DNA from: Paenibacillus zeisoli | GTDB taxonomy: Bacteria; Bacillota; Bacilli; Paenibacillales; Paenibacillaceae | DNA length: 64,000 nucleotides | Assembly (NCBI RefSeq): GCF_003994465.1 | Contig: NZ_RZNX01000007.1 | Coordinates: 130,262 to 194,261 of the forward strand | Direction: 5' to 3' | Notes under the pieces: model-generated | Seen by the model: only the letters and a program-made list of their open reading frames with translations | Databases searched by the model: none | Told to the model about the DNA's origin: nothing | Part shown: positions 56,959-64,000 of the stretch, one piece after another | Numbering within the stretch: the first letter of the stretch is position 1 | How the letters are laid out: each line of letters starts with the position of its first letter | Program-made: the position numbers and the translations under genes

Positions 56959-58047
56959 ATGAGTAAGAGAGCCTACAATTTTAATGCGGGTCCCGCAGCA
57001 GTACCATTGGAAGTGCTTGGGCGCGCCCAAGCTGAATTTGTCGATTATCAGGACAATGGAATGTCGATTATGGAGATGTCTCACCGCGGAGCCGTCTATG
57101 AAGGAGTCCATAACGAAGCTCAAAGCCGTCTCTTGAACCTGCTTGGCAATCCGGAAGGATACAAGGTTCTATTCCTGCAGGGTGGAGCTTCCACTCAATT
57201 CGCTATGCTTCCAATGAACTTGTTAGCTGAAGGCCAGACTGCAGGTTATGTTAAGACAGGAAGCTGGGCGAACAAAGCGATCAGTGAAGCCAAATTAGTC
57301 GGGGATACGTTCATTGCCGCTTCTTCTGAAGACAATCAATATAAATCGGTTCCGAATCTGGCGAATCTTCAATTGCCTGAGAATGCAGCCTACCTGCATC
57401 TTACTTCTAACGAGACGATTGAAGGCACCCAGTTCCAGGAATTCCCGGATACAGGTAATGTACCTTTGATTGCAGATATGTCCAGTGATATCCTGTCCCG
57501 CCAATTGGATGTGAAGAATTTCGGAATGATCTACGCTGGCGCTCAGAAGAACCTAGGTCCATCAGGCGTAACCGTGGTGATTGCCCGTGAGGAACTAATT
57601 CAGAACTCACCAAAACACATTCCTACTGTGTTTAGATATGACACACACACCAAGAATAACTCCCTTTACAATACTCCTCCATCCTTCTCGATCTATATGG
57701 TGAATCAGGTCCTTAAATGGATTGAGGAACAAGGTTCCCTTGCCGGAATCGAAGCCAAGAACCGTGAGAAAGCACAGCTTCTATACAATGCAATCGATAA
57801 CAGCGGTGGCTTCTTCCGCGGCTTCGCAGATACGGACAGCCGTTCTAACATGAACGTAACTTTCCGCATGGCATCTGAGGATCTTGAGAAGCAGTTCGTC
57901 AAAGCTTCCGAACAAGAAGGTTTTGTAGGCTTGAAAGGTCACCGCAGTGTGGGAGGCCTCCGTGCTTCGATCTATAACGCAGTTCCTTATGAACACATTA
58001 AAGCTTTGGTTGACTTCATGGGAGAATTCCAAAGAAAGAACGGCTAA
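56959..58047 (+). CDS. serC: Phosphoserine aminotransferase
   Basis: A 362-residue class V PLP aminotransferase that makes 3-phosphoserine from 3-phosphohydroxypyruvate. Marks: YNFNAGPAAVPLEVL at the start, QGGASTQFAMLPMNL (PLP phosphate), YAGAQKNLGPSGVTV with the Schiff-base Lys, and GLKGHRSVGGLRASIYNA near the end. The ATG at 56959 follows GAGAGGATGGGAG; the ATG at 56947 lies within that site. It is a single gene with a strong terminator. It also serves pyridoxal phosphate synthesis in some bacteria. Confidence 0.96.
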   Translation: MSKRAYNFNAGPAAVPLEVLGRAQAEFVDYQDNGMSIMEMSHRGAVYEGVHNEAQSRLLNLLGNPEGYKVLFLQGGASTQFAMLPMNLLAEGQTAGYVKTGSWANKAISEAKLVGDTFIAASSEDNQYKSVPNLANLQLPENAAYLHLTSNETIEGTQFQEFPDTGNVPLIADMSSDILSRQLDVKNFGMIYAGAQKNLGPSGVTVVIAREELIQNSPKHIPTVFRYDTHTKNNSLYNTPPSFSIYMVNQVLKWIEEQGSLAGIEAKNREKAQLLYNAIDNSGGFFRGFADTDSRSNMNVTFRMASEDLEKQFVKASEQEGFVGLKGHRSVGGLRASIYNAVPYEHIKALVDFMGEFQRKNG

Positions 58048-58062
58048 GGTAAGTGTATGAAC

Positions 58063-58098
58063 AAAGGTGGTATCCGGATTTCGGGTATCACCTTTTTT
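58063..58098 (+). terminator. Intrinsic terminator of serC
   Basis: AAAGGTGGTATCCGGA at 58063-58078 pairs with TCGGGTATCACCTTT at 58081-58095, followed by TTTGC. Confidence 0.8.
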
Positions 58099-58160
58099 GC
58101 TGTATGGTATAATAGAAGGATGTATTTAGTGATTTTGTAGAGAGAGGTGCTTTCTTCATC

Positions 58161-58625
58161 ATGGCCTTACATATTGTGCTAGTAGAACCCGAAATACCGG
58201 CGAATACCGGGAACATTGCCCGTACTTGCGCAGCAACCGGAATCCATCTGCATCTGGTACGCCCTCTGGGCTTTCGTACGGATGATGCGACTCTTAAACG
58301 TGCCGGACTTGATTACTGGTATGCTGTGCATATTGAATATCACGATTCCTTTGCTGAGGTGGAGGAGATGTACAAAGGCAGCAGATTCTTCTTCGCCACA
58401 ACTAAGGCGGATCAGAGATACAGCGACTTCCAGTATCAGGATGGAGATTTCTTTGTTTTCGGCAAAGAGACCAAAGGACTTGCGCCCGAAATTCTCCAGG
58501 CTCACCCAGACAGTCTGATCCGGATGCCTATGACCGACAAGGTCCGATCTCTGAATCTGTCGAATTCTGCAGCAATTATTGTATATGAAGCTCTACGGCA
58601 ATTGGATTTTCCCGGAATGGAATAA
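58161..58625 (+). CDS. trmL: tRNA (cytidine/uridine-34-2'-O)-methyltransferase TrmL
   Basis: A 154-residue SPOUT methyltransferase. Marks: IVLVEPEIPANTGNIARTCAATG at the start (longer run, key residues EPEIP, NTGNIART), LGFRTDDATLKRAGLDYW, FGKETKGLAPE and MTDKVRSLNLSNSAAIIVYEALRQ, which forms the trefoil knot that binds SAM. The length fits TrmL (about 155-160). It methylates the wobble base of tRNA-Leu. GAGAGGTG lies about 13 nt before the ATG. Confidence 0.94.
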   Translation: MALHIVLVEPEIPANTGNIARTCAATGIHLHLVRPLGFRTDDATLKRAGLDYWYAVHIEYHDSFAEVEEMYKGSRFFFATTKADQRYSDFQYQDGDFFVFGKETKGLAPEILQAHPDSLIRMPMTDKVRSLNLSNSAAIIVYEALRQLDFPGME

Positions 58626-58855
58626 GGTTAACGTATTGTAAATACGTCCTAAGATGCGATTTCTCAAAGAAATTTAGCGAATTTGTGATTACTCAGCAGG
58701 ATTTAGGAAAAATATGCCGAAATATATTTATTTAAAGACCTTCCGTCTTTTTCTTTTCTGACCGATATATAGAGGGGGATGCTTTATTATATCCAAGGAA
58801 AGAATCCTATAAAGTGCGGTGTCTGTTTATATTTTTCGGGAGAGGTGTGCTTTTT

Positions 58856-59110
58856 ATGAAACCTGCTGGTGTGGTCCGTAAAGTGGATCAACTGGGGAGA
58901 ATCGTCTTACCCAAATCGCTTCGGAAGAGATATCAAATGAATGAAGGGGATCCTGTCGAAATTCTCGTGCAGGGCGATCATATCATCCTTGAACGTTATC
59001 GTCCAAAATGTGTATTCTGCGGTAATATGGAAGATGTAAGCGAGTTTAAAGAACGGTCCATTTGTGGCCAATGCCTGGTTGAAATGAATCACTTACCACG
59101 ACACGCGTAA
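58856..59110 (+). CDS. AbrB-like transition-state regulator with Cys-rich tail
   Basis: An 84-residue protein. The first 50 residues (VVRKVDQLGRIVLPKSLRKRY, PVEILVQGDHIILERY) match the AbrB/SpoVT swapped-hairpin DNA-binding domain. The last 35 contain CVFC and CGQC, two CxxC-type pairs that could hold one zinc ion, where B. subtilis AbrB has a Cys-poor dimer domain. The ATG at 58856 has GAGAGGTG 8 nt upstream; the longer frame to 58814 has no site. It is probably a growth-phase regulator. Confidence 0.88.
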   Translation: MKPAGVVRKVDQLGRIVLPKSLRKRYQMNEGDPVEILVQGDHIILERYRPKCVFCGNMEDVSEFKERSICGQCLVEMNHLPRHA

Positions 59111-59124
59111 ATTGTGTGTTACGA

Positions 59125-59155
59125 AGCATCGCAGAATTTTCTGCGGTGCTTTTTA
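59125..59155 (+). terminator. Intrinsic terminator of the AbrB-like gene
   Basis: AGCATCGCAGAA at 59125-59136 pairs with TTCTGCGGTGCT at 59139-59150, followed by TTTTAA. Confidence 0.8.
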
Positions 59156-59173
59156 AATGTAAAGCTACAAAGA

Positions 59174-59203
59174 AAGAAGCTCTTCCTGAGGAAGAGCTTC
59201 TTC
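59174..59203 (-). terminator. Intrinsic terminator of the 34-residue gene
   Basis: A near-perfect palindrome: AAGAAGCTCTTCCT at 59174-59187 with AGGAAGAGCTTCTT at 59189-59202. On the minus strand it is followed by TCTTTGT. It lies 6 nt after the small gene's stop. Confidence 0.8.
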
Positions 59204-59208
59204 TTTCA

Positions 59209-59313
59209 TTACAAACCTTTGGTTTTATCATCGTTATAGGATGCAGTTAAGATTCCGGCCACGAACAGGACAAACACTAGTGTAACAATCCAGAATGTTA
59301 ATGAAAAGGACAT
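59209..59313 (-). CDS. Small 34-residue membrane protein
   Basis: ATG at 59313, TAA at 59211-59209, with GGAGGTGG 4 nt before the start and a strong terminator after it. The peptide MSFSLTFWIVTLVFVLFVAG and on has one membrane helix (about 5-25) and a short polar end (SYNDDKTKGL), which predicts the C-terminus in the cytoplasm or outside depending on orientation. Its size recalls small subunits of membrane complexes such as CydS, but no sequence tie is seen. A complete unit of promoter space, strong site and terminator makes it very likely real. Confidence 0.7.
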   Translation of the reverse strand: MSFSLTFWIVTLVFVLFVAGILTASYNDDKTKGL

Positions 59314-59381
59314 GCAGCCACCTCCAACGTATACTCGCTATGTCTATTATAACCATCACATGAACAAAATTAAAAGCTATA

Positions 59382-60452
59382 TTATTTGAAAAATAAAAAA
59401 TGAGTAGGAACCGGACGCAGAGCGCCGTCGGAAGGCCTGTTAATCACCCTGTCACCAAGGATCAATGAGGTAGAACCTCCACCGTCCAGGTTATAAGCAC
59501 TTTGGACGCCCAGCTTATACAGCTTGTCCTGAAGCTCAGGGAGGGACGCTCCGGAATTACCGTTCTCATCGTATCCATCCACCACCAGCACCAGCAGTTG
59601 GTCATCCCGATAGCTGCCGATCACGGTTCGGGGTGCTCGGTAAGGTGAAGTCAGCCATTTCTGAGGAATGGGCGTCTTAACCCCATTTTGTAGTAAGACT
59701 GGAACAAATGTAGCTCCAAATGAAGGCTTTAATTTATCCAACTGGGACTGACTGGAGAACTTGCCCCCGATCAGCTTGCCTGACTGGCTCAGTCCAACAA
59801 AAGAAAGGTCTTTGAAGCTGGGCTGGAAGCCGGTTAAGTATTTGCCGTTCTGGACCGTTGTACTCAGCGGATAGCGTTTGCCTCCAGAGTCTGCGAATCC
59901 TCCTGCGTTTATCCCCGCAATGGCTCCGCTGTGCTTGACCGCCTGCATGGTGGTCTCGGAAGAGCCAAGCTTGTCTCCGGCAACAGCCATCTTCATGGCT
60001 GCAGGGTCTTTGAGCTTGATCTTCATTGCATACCCCTTATAGCTGCCAGGGTTAATCTTGTACAATTCAATCCTAATCTTGTCGCTTTGGACAGTTTCAT
60101 AAGGTGAAGAACCGAACTTGGAAGTAATGCGCCGATCATATATCGTCTCAGGCCGACGGGAAGTTTTCTGAGCAGCGGTCACCACCTGAGACATGGCTGA
60201 AGTTGTCTTTTGATATAAGGCAGCCGTTTTGCGAATCGTAGAAATCGTATATTTGGCAGTCTCTTCGGCATCCGACAAGGCTGCAGACACTTGATTGACA
60301 TGCTGATCAAGTTCGGCGGGAGCAGGCAGTTTGACAGGCTGCCCCTCCCAGTTCAGCTGAACACTTCCGAGCAGAAGCGCAAGGATCAGGCCGACGAAAG
60401 GTGCTGTAGCAAGCAAAAAGAACCGGTTGAGCTGTTTGGTCTGAATGTTCAT
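59382..60452 (-). CDS. Phosphodiester glycosidase (NAGPA)-like exported protein
   Basis: A 356-residue protein with an N-terminal membrane helix (about 12-32), a helical stalk (about 45-110) and a C-terminal phosphodiester glycosidase domain (about 150-355). Typical residues: INAGGF, PRTVIGSYRDD, VLVVDGYDE and YNLDGGGSTSLI. Domain relatives cut N-acetylglucosamine-phosphate links; in Bacillales many are surface proteins with unknown substrate, perhaps teichoic or spore polymers. The ATG overlaps the stop of the coiled-coil gene before it (ATGA), so the two proteins are co-translated and probably form a complex. Confidence 0.87.
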   Translation of the reverse strand: MNIQTKQLNRFFLLATAPFVGLILALLLGSVQLNWEGQPVKLPAPAELDQHVNQVSAALSDAEETAKYTISTIRKTAALYQKTTSAMSQVVTAAQKTSRRPETIYDRRITSKFGSSPYETVQSDKIRIELYKINPGSYKGYAMKIKLKDPAAMKMAVAGDKLGSSETTMQAVKHSGAIAGINAGGFADSGGKRYPLSTTVQNGKYLTGFQPSFKDLSFVGLSQSGKLIGGKFSSQSQLDKLKPSFGATFVPVLLQNGVKTPIPQKWLTSPYRAPRTVIGSYRDDQLLVLVVDGYDENGNSGASLPELQDKLYKLGVQSAYNLDGGGSTSLILGDRVINRPSDGALRPVPTHFLFFK

Positions 60453-60859
60453 TTTAACAGATCCATCTTGCTCTGGAGTGCACTCAGCTGCTTCTTGACT
60501 TCAGCTAACTGAGTGTAGAGCTTGTTGCTGTTATCGGTCTTATTGCTTGCAGTATCCTTCGTGAAAGTGAGCAGCTCGTTGAATGATTGAACCTTGCTGT
60601 CCAGCTGGCTTACCTCATTCGATAATGAGGATAATTTGGAGTTGTAATCGGCCTTGATTGCATTTGTCTGTGCCTGCCATTTGGCATCTAGCGCGGAGAG
60701 CATGGACTGCTGTAAATGGTGACTGTACCAATAGGTTGCCGCTATACCTATACCGATCAGCAGCAGCCAGATCACGAGAAATACCTTTACGGACGTTCCC
60801 CGGTTTCTCGTGCTGCGCGCCGAAGTAGGCGTGGAAACAGGCTCCGTAGAGTAAGACAT
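60449..60859 (-). CDS. Membrane-anchored coiled-coil protein
   Basis: A 136-residue protein. A Ser/Thr-rich cytoplasmic head (1-25), one membrane helix (about 27-47, VFLVIWLLLIGIGIAATYWY), then a long coiled coil outside the membrane (about 50-136, SSLSNEVSQLDSKVQSFNEL, EVKKQLSALQSKMDLL). The ATG at 60859 has GAGGTGAT 5 nt upstream; the frame to 60877 would start inside it. It overlaps the glycosidase-like gene and may be its stalk or scaffold. No family name recognised. Confidence 0.78.
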   Translation of the reverse strand: MSYSTEPVSTPTSARSTRNRGTSVKVFLVIWLLLIGIGIAATYWYSHHLQQSMLSALDAKWQAQTNAIKADYNSKLSSLSNEVSQLDSKVQSFNELLTFTKDTASNKTDNSNKLYTQLAEVKKQLSALQSKMDLLK

Positions 60860-61063
60860 GTGTATCACCTCAAGCATTTTCTAGTTTTTTACCAATTTTC
60901 ATTCTAACATTCCCCTATCATGTACGCAAAAAATGTAAATGTTTTCAAAGGTTGCGAGACAAAAATATTTTTCTTTAAGGGAATCAGGGTGAATTGCAGA
61001 TGGATAGCTCCATACATTAGTACTAGAAAAGAAGTGCTGATCCTGAAAGGAGCAAAGTGCGAG

Positions 61064-62317
61064 ATGAAACGGAGTTTTGGCTGGGGTGAGGAACAGGAGC
61101 ATGACCTCATCTCCCTTGCTGGGGAAGGGATTGAAAGTGGGCTGTATCCTGTCAGTAAAGGACAAATGGTGCAAGGGGATGAAATCTCTGTCGAAACAGG
61201 AGCAGACAGCAGAAAATCCTGGATGGGGGAATCCGCGACAGCCGGTTTAATTGACTTAATTAATAATGTTAGCAGCTTCCAGGGACACCTTCGTATAGAG
61301 GAGTCTTCGCTGCTGCTGACAACCGGCAGGATGGAAGCTTTGGAACTGCTGCTAGGTGAGCTGGTAAAGTCGGGGGATTCCGTGGTGGTCGAGAATCCAG
61401 CCTCGCCTGCTGTACTAGAAGCTCTTCATCGCAGACAAGTGAAGGTCCTCCCGGTAGACTGTGATTCTGAAGGCATATTGCCGGAGGCATTAAAGAGCTG
61501 TCTTAGCTTGCAGAAGCCAGTTCTTGTATATATCACACCTGACTATTCCGATACGATCGGAACTTTATGGAGTTCTATTCGAAGAAGGGAAATTGTCGAG
61601 ATTACCCAAGGAGCAGACATTTGGCTCCTCTCAGACCGGAGCAGCGCAGCAGCGCCTTTTGCTGCTGGAACAGAACACTCGCTAGGGGAAGGCCGCTCAT
61701 TCTATGAGATCGGCAGAGAGCAAGGACATGACGAGCGAATCGCTGAACTTATGTCCATGGATGGTCACGGCATCCATGCCGGATGGATTCGAGCGGGTGA
61801 GACGCTGATTCAGCGCTTGAAGGATGCGAGAGAGGGGCGGGGCAGCGCGAATAGCGCCCGGGATAAAAGGATTCGAGCGGAAGAGGCGCGGGTTCGGCGC
61901 ATTAGGGAGGCGAGAGAAGGGCGGGGCGAAGTGGAGGATAGCTGCCCTGCAGGGGTTTCGGCGCAGCTGCTGGTGCAGCATGCCGCGGCGCTGAACCGCG
62001 AGTACGCCGCGCGGCGAGCGGAAGCTCTTGCTGTGCTGGCAGGCAGCCGGGCCCTCGGCGCTGTCTGCCAGCACGCTGCCGGCAGCGGACGCTTCCTGTG
62101 GGCGGAGCTGCCGGCAGGTATGGACAGCGCCGCCCTGCTGCGGGCGGCGCGGCTCAAGGGCGCGGCGTTCCTGCCCGGCGCGCGGTGCTGCGCGGGAGCG
62201 GGGAACACGCGGACGCTGCGCTTGTCGCTTGCAGAGCAGAGCCGGCAGCGATTGCGGCTGGGGCTTGCGCGAATCTGCGAAGCCGCGGAGGAGTTCACGG
62301 CACGCTGGGAGCAGTAG
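61064..62317 (+). CDS. PLP-fold aminotransferase-like protein, catalytic Lys apparently lost
   Basis: A 417-residue protein with the outline of a fold-type I aminotransferase of the MocR/PdxR group, but without a helix-turn-helix head. LLLTTGRMEALELLLGELV, SGDSVVVENPASPAVLEAL and VLVYITPDYSDTIGT fit the PLP-binding half. Where such enzymes have SFSK before an R-x-GW motif, it reads MSMDGHGIHAGWIRAG, with no Lys. About residues 265-310 form a charged Arg/Glu-rich insert with two copies of AREGRG. The 3' half is very GC-rich (47 of 60 bases at 62101-62160). It may be a binding protein, or a decaying enzyme. ATG at 61064 lies 13 nt after AAGGAG. Confidence 0.7.
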   Translation: MKRSFGWGEEQEHDLISLAGEGIESGLYPVSKGQMVQGDEISVETGADSRKSWMGESATAGLIDLINNVSSFQGHLRIEESSLLLTTGRMEALELLLGELVKSGDSVVVENPASPAVLEALHRRQVKVLPVDCDSEGILPEALKSCLSLQKPVLVYITPDYSDTIGTLWSSIRRREIVEITQGADIWLLSDRSSAAAPFAAGTEHSLGEGRSFYEIGREQGHDERIAELMSMDGHGIHAGWIRAGETLIQRLKDAREGRGSANSARDKRIRAEEARVRRIREAREGRGEVEDSCPAGVSAQLLVQHAAALNREYAARRAEALAVLAGSRALGAVCQHAAGSGRFLWAELPAGMDSAALLRAARLKGAAFLPGARCCAGAGNTRTLRLSLAEQSRQRLRLGLARICEAAEEFTARWEQ

Positions 62318-62439
62318 TTCGGCTGCTGCTGGAGTGATATCCAGCCACCCGCACCTGAGATTCATGTTCGCCTTTTGATTTCGTCTAGTTTTATCCAACT
62401 GACTACCCGGTTTGTTATAACTTCCTTCTGTTCTTATAA

Positions 62440-63201
62440 TCAGTCTATATGTAGAGTCGTATCTTCTTCCGCGGCGGCCGCGAACATGCGATGACTTGCA
62501 GTCACCTGTTCATATTGCTGCAGTGCAGCAGCTCCTGCTGGTGTCAGGCTGTAGCGGCCGCGGCTGACTCTCAGGAACCAGCCATAATAATTATGCTGCA
62601 GAATATTCGCCGCTGTGCCTACCCCGCTTTGGTCACGGATCTCGCGAGGGGACATCAGCTCACCGCTGCGTGACATGATCTCAGCTACCCGAAGTGCTTT
62701 CTCGCGATAGGCTGTCACCAGCTTTTTGCCGCGGCTGCCTCCGACGTTATAATCCCCGCTCCGCTCGCGAAATTCATTAGCCAGTCGGGTAACCCGGGTC
62801 TTGACCGGTCTCGGTCCTCCGTAGCTTTCCATTCCTTCAGGTCTGCATAGAACCTCGACAAATGGTTTCTTGGTCTTGTAATGAGTTACCGTGATTAGCC
62901 CCAGCCCAAGTCTTCGGCACAGCTGTGTAATTTCACTCCAACGCTGATTATGCGCGCCTTTCTTCTGCCGGTTCCGCTCTACAGCAAGATAGACCTCCTT
63001 GCTAAGCTTCTGGCGTGCCTGCCCCTGGAGCAGCAGAGCAAGATTGAAGGTCTTCTTCATCTCTACGATCAGGGGCTCGCTTTGATCAGGTCGAAATCCC
63101 ACCAGATCACAGTGCCGCACCTCACTCTTCACCTCATAGCCCTGTTCCTCGAAAAAAAGCTTTAGCGGCTTATACAATTCCGTTTCATGTTGAACCGCCA
63201 T
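62440..63201 (-). CDS. DUF2161-like protein with PD-(D/E)xK nuclease look
   Basis: A 253-residue protein. The N-terminal 100 residues hold YEVKSEVRHCDLVGF and LIVEMKKTFNLALLLQGQAR: an Asp followed by a Glu-x-Lys, the core of the PD-(D/E)xK nuclease fold. VYLAVER follows. This resembles the DUF2161 family. The C-terminal part (about 165-230) is a winged-helix-like module (IMSRSGELMSPREI, NYYGWFLRVSRGRYSLT). The role is unknown; DNA cleavage or repair is possible. AAAGGAG lies 9 nt before the ATG. Confidence 0.8.
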   Translation of the reverse strand: MAVQHETELYKPLKLFFEEQGYEVKSEVRHCDLVGFRPDQSEPLIVEMKKTFNLALLLQGQARQKLSKEVYLAVERNRQKKGAHNQRWSEITQLCRRLGLGLITVTHYKTKKPFVEVLCRPEGMESYGGPRPVKTRVTRLANEFRERSGDYNVGGSRGKKLVTAYREKALRVAEIMSRSGELMSPREIRDQSGVGTAANILQHNYYGWFLRVSRGRYSLTPAGAAALQQYEQVTASHRMFAAAAEEDTTLHID

Positions 63202-63488
63202 GTTTCGTGTGTCTCCTTTCTGACGTGAAATATTCGTTGGAAGTCATAGTAAGTAGAGTATATCACAAGGATGCTCCTGAAAATTACGAACCATGTAATG
63301 TCTTGGTCGTGATAAACCCATTTTTCCGATAGGCATAAAATATAGTTCAGATAAAATCGTCAATTAATTGTATAAGCTCGCATAAGTATGTAATATCCTT
63401 TTTTAACCGTTGTTAAAGCTCACGGCGTACTGCTCTTAAGACAGACAAAGATGCGTAGTTCATATCGGAAGCACAGGAGGTACCAAGC

Positions 63489-64000
63489 ATGGATATTTTT
63501 GAACGCGTTGCAGCATACCGGGCAGAAAGTGATCGGTTGGCGTGGAGCGGTACTTTTAAAGAATACATTGAGCTGCTGAAGAAAGACCCGTCTCCAGCCA
63601 AGACAGCTCATGCCCGGGTATACGACATGATTGAATCTTACGGCGTGGAAGAAGTGAATGGCCAAAAGCGCTACAAATTTTTCGAACAGGAAATTTTCGG
63701 GCTGGACCGCGCGGTCGAGAAGCTGGTAGAAGAATATTTTCATTCGGCCGCTCGCAGGCTTGACGTACGTAAAAGAATCCTGCTGCTGATGGGCCCGGTT
63801 AGTGGAGGGAAATCAACCCTTGTCACTCTTCTCAAACGAGGGCTTGAAAAGTTCTCGCGCACAGATAGAGGTGCTCTGTATGCTATTGAAGGCTGCCCGA
63901 TGCATGAGGATCCCCTGCATCTTATTCCGCTTGAGCTGCGCTCAGAAGTAGAGCAGGAGCTGGGAATTCGGATTGAGGGCAATTTATGCCCTGTCTGCCA
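63489..64000 (+). CDS. prkA: PrkA-family serine kinase/AAA protein, 5' part
   Basis: The gene runs off the window; 170 codons are visible out of about 630 in the family. The start ATG at 63489 follows GGAGGTACC. It begins MDIFERVAAYRAESDRLAW, with the P-loop GPVSGGKSTL at about 101-110 and IEGCPMHEDPLHLIP, both diagnostic of PrkA. B. subtilis PrkA is a spore-related protein first described as a kinase, with AAA and protease activity reported later. In other bacteria it lies with yeaH/yhbH and spoVR; whether so here is beyond the edge. Confidence 0.93.
   Translation, partial: MDIFERVAAYRAESDRLAWSGTFKEYIELLKKDPSPAKTAHARVYDMIESYGVEEVNGQKRYKFFEQEIFGLDRAVEKLVEEYFHSAARRLDVRKRILLLMGPVSGGKSTLVTLLKRGLEKFSRTDRGALYAIEGCPMHEDPLHLIPLELRSEVEQELGIRIEGNLCPVC

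Noticed and set aside
59209-59313. CydS, the small subunit of cytochrome bd oxidase
   Set aside because: Only size and one helix agree. The residues do not match what I recall of CydS, and no cydAB genes are near.

Overview
The window looks like a chromosome segment of an endospore-forming Gram-positive of the order Bacillales, most likely Paenibacillus or a close relative. Support from the sequence: strong AGGAGG-type ribosome binding sites, many TTG/GTG starts, a GerE regulator, a gamma-type small acid-soluble spore protein, a YhcN/YlaJ-type spore lipoprotein, CgeB-like proteins, SAM-I and threonyl T-box leaders, a GlnR/TnrA box, a LiaFSR system and PrkA. Base composition is near 50% GC, apart from an AT-rich patch at about 32.3-34.0 kb and a GC-rich gene half at about 61.8-62.3 kb. 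The genus is inferred from overall character; no rRNA or tRNA gene was seen.

1-16.6 kb, spore-surface and glycan region. A non-coding head (palindromic element plus an 11-bp tandem repeat) is followed by a tightly packed plus-strand run: two CgeB-like glycosyltransferases, a GT4 enzyme with a very basic tail, three to four nucleotide-sugar enzymes of the WbjD/CapE/RmlD type, two similar GT2 enzymes, a methyltransferase and another GT4. Minus-strand genes follow: a GT4 with a coupled 53-residue protein, a beta-rich protein and another GT4. Several minus-strand genes have promoter-like sequences matching mother-cell sigma-K, and the spore lipoprotein has a sigma-G-like promoter. Together these suggest a late-sporulation programme that makes and attaches sugars on the spore surface.

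16.7-31.8 kb, housekeeping and transport: nagA-nagB-rpiR, marR plus a DHA2 efflux pump with an AT-rich palindrome at the marR promoter, gerE, an M20 dipeptidase, a membrane-anchored PrsA-like foldase, a metallo-beta-lactamase-fold hydrolase, modB preceded by a decayed modA, bioB with a BirA operator, a DUF3055-type protein, an HRDC protein with an attenuator-like leader, and corA with a roughly 265-nt structured leader that I cannot assign to a known riboswitch class.

32.2-34.0 kb is an AT-rich accessory patch with two coupled small genes and broken gene remnants. 34.0-45.7 kb holds a SAM-riboswitch metA-metI-metC operon, mqnC, a secreted Ig-like protein, ytxC-thrS with a T-box, a 3D-domain protein and a gamma-type SASP. 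45.8-52.6 kb is an envelope-stress block: liaF-liaS-liaR, an HtrA protease and an OmpR-type two-component pair. 52.7-64 kb carries ispH, a type I-beta DAHP synthase, an E. coli-like (GSI-beta) glutamine synthetase under a GlnR box, serC, trmL, an AbrB-like regulator with a CxxC/CxxC tail, a 34-residue membrane protein, a phosphodiester-glycosidase-like pair, a PLP-fold protein that seems to lack its catalytic lysine, a DUF2161-type nuclease-fold protein, and the 5' end of prkA.
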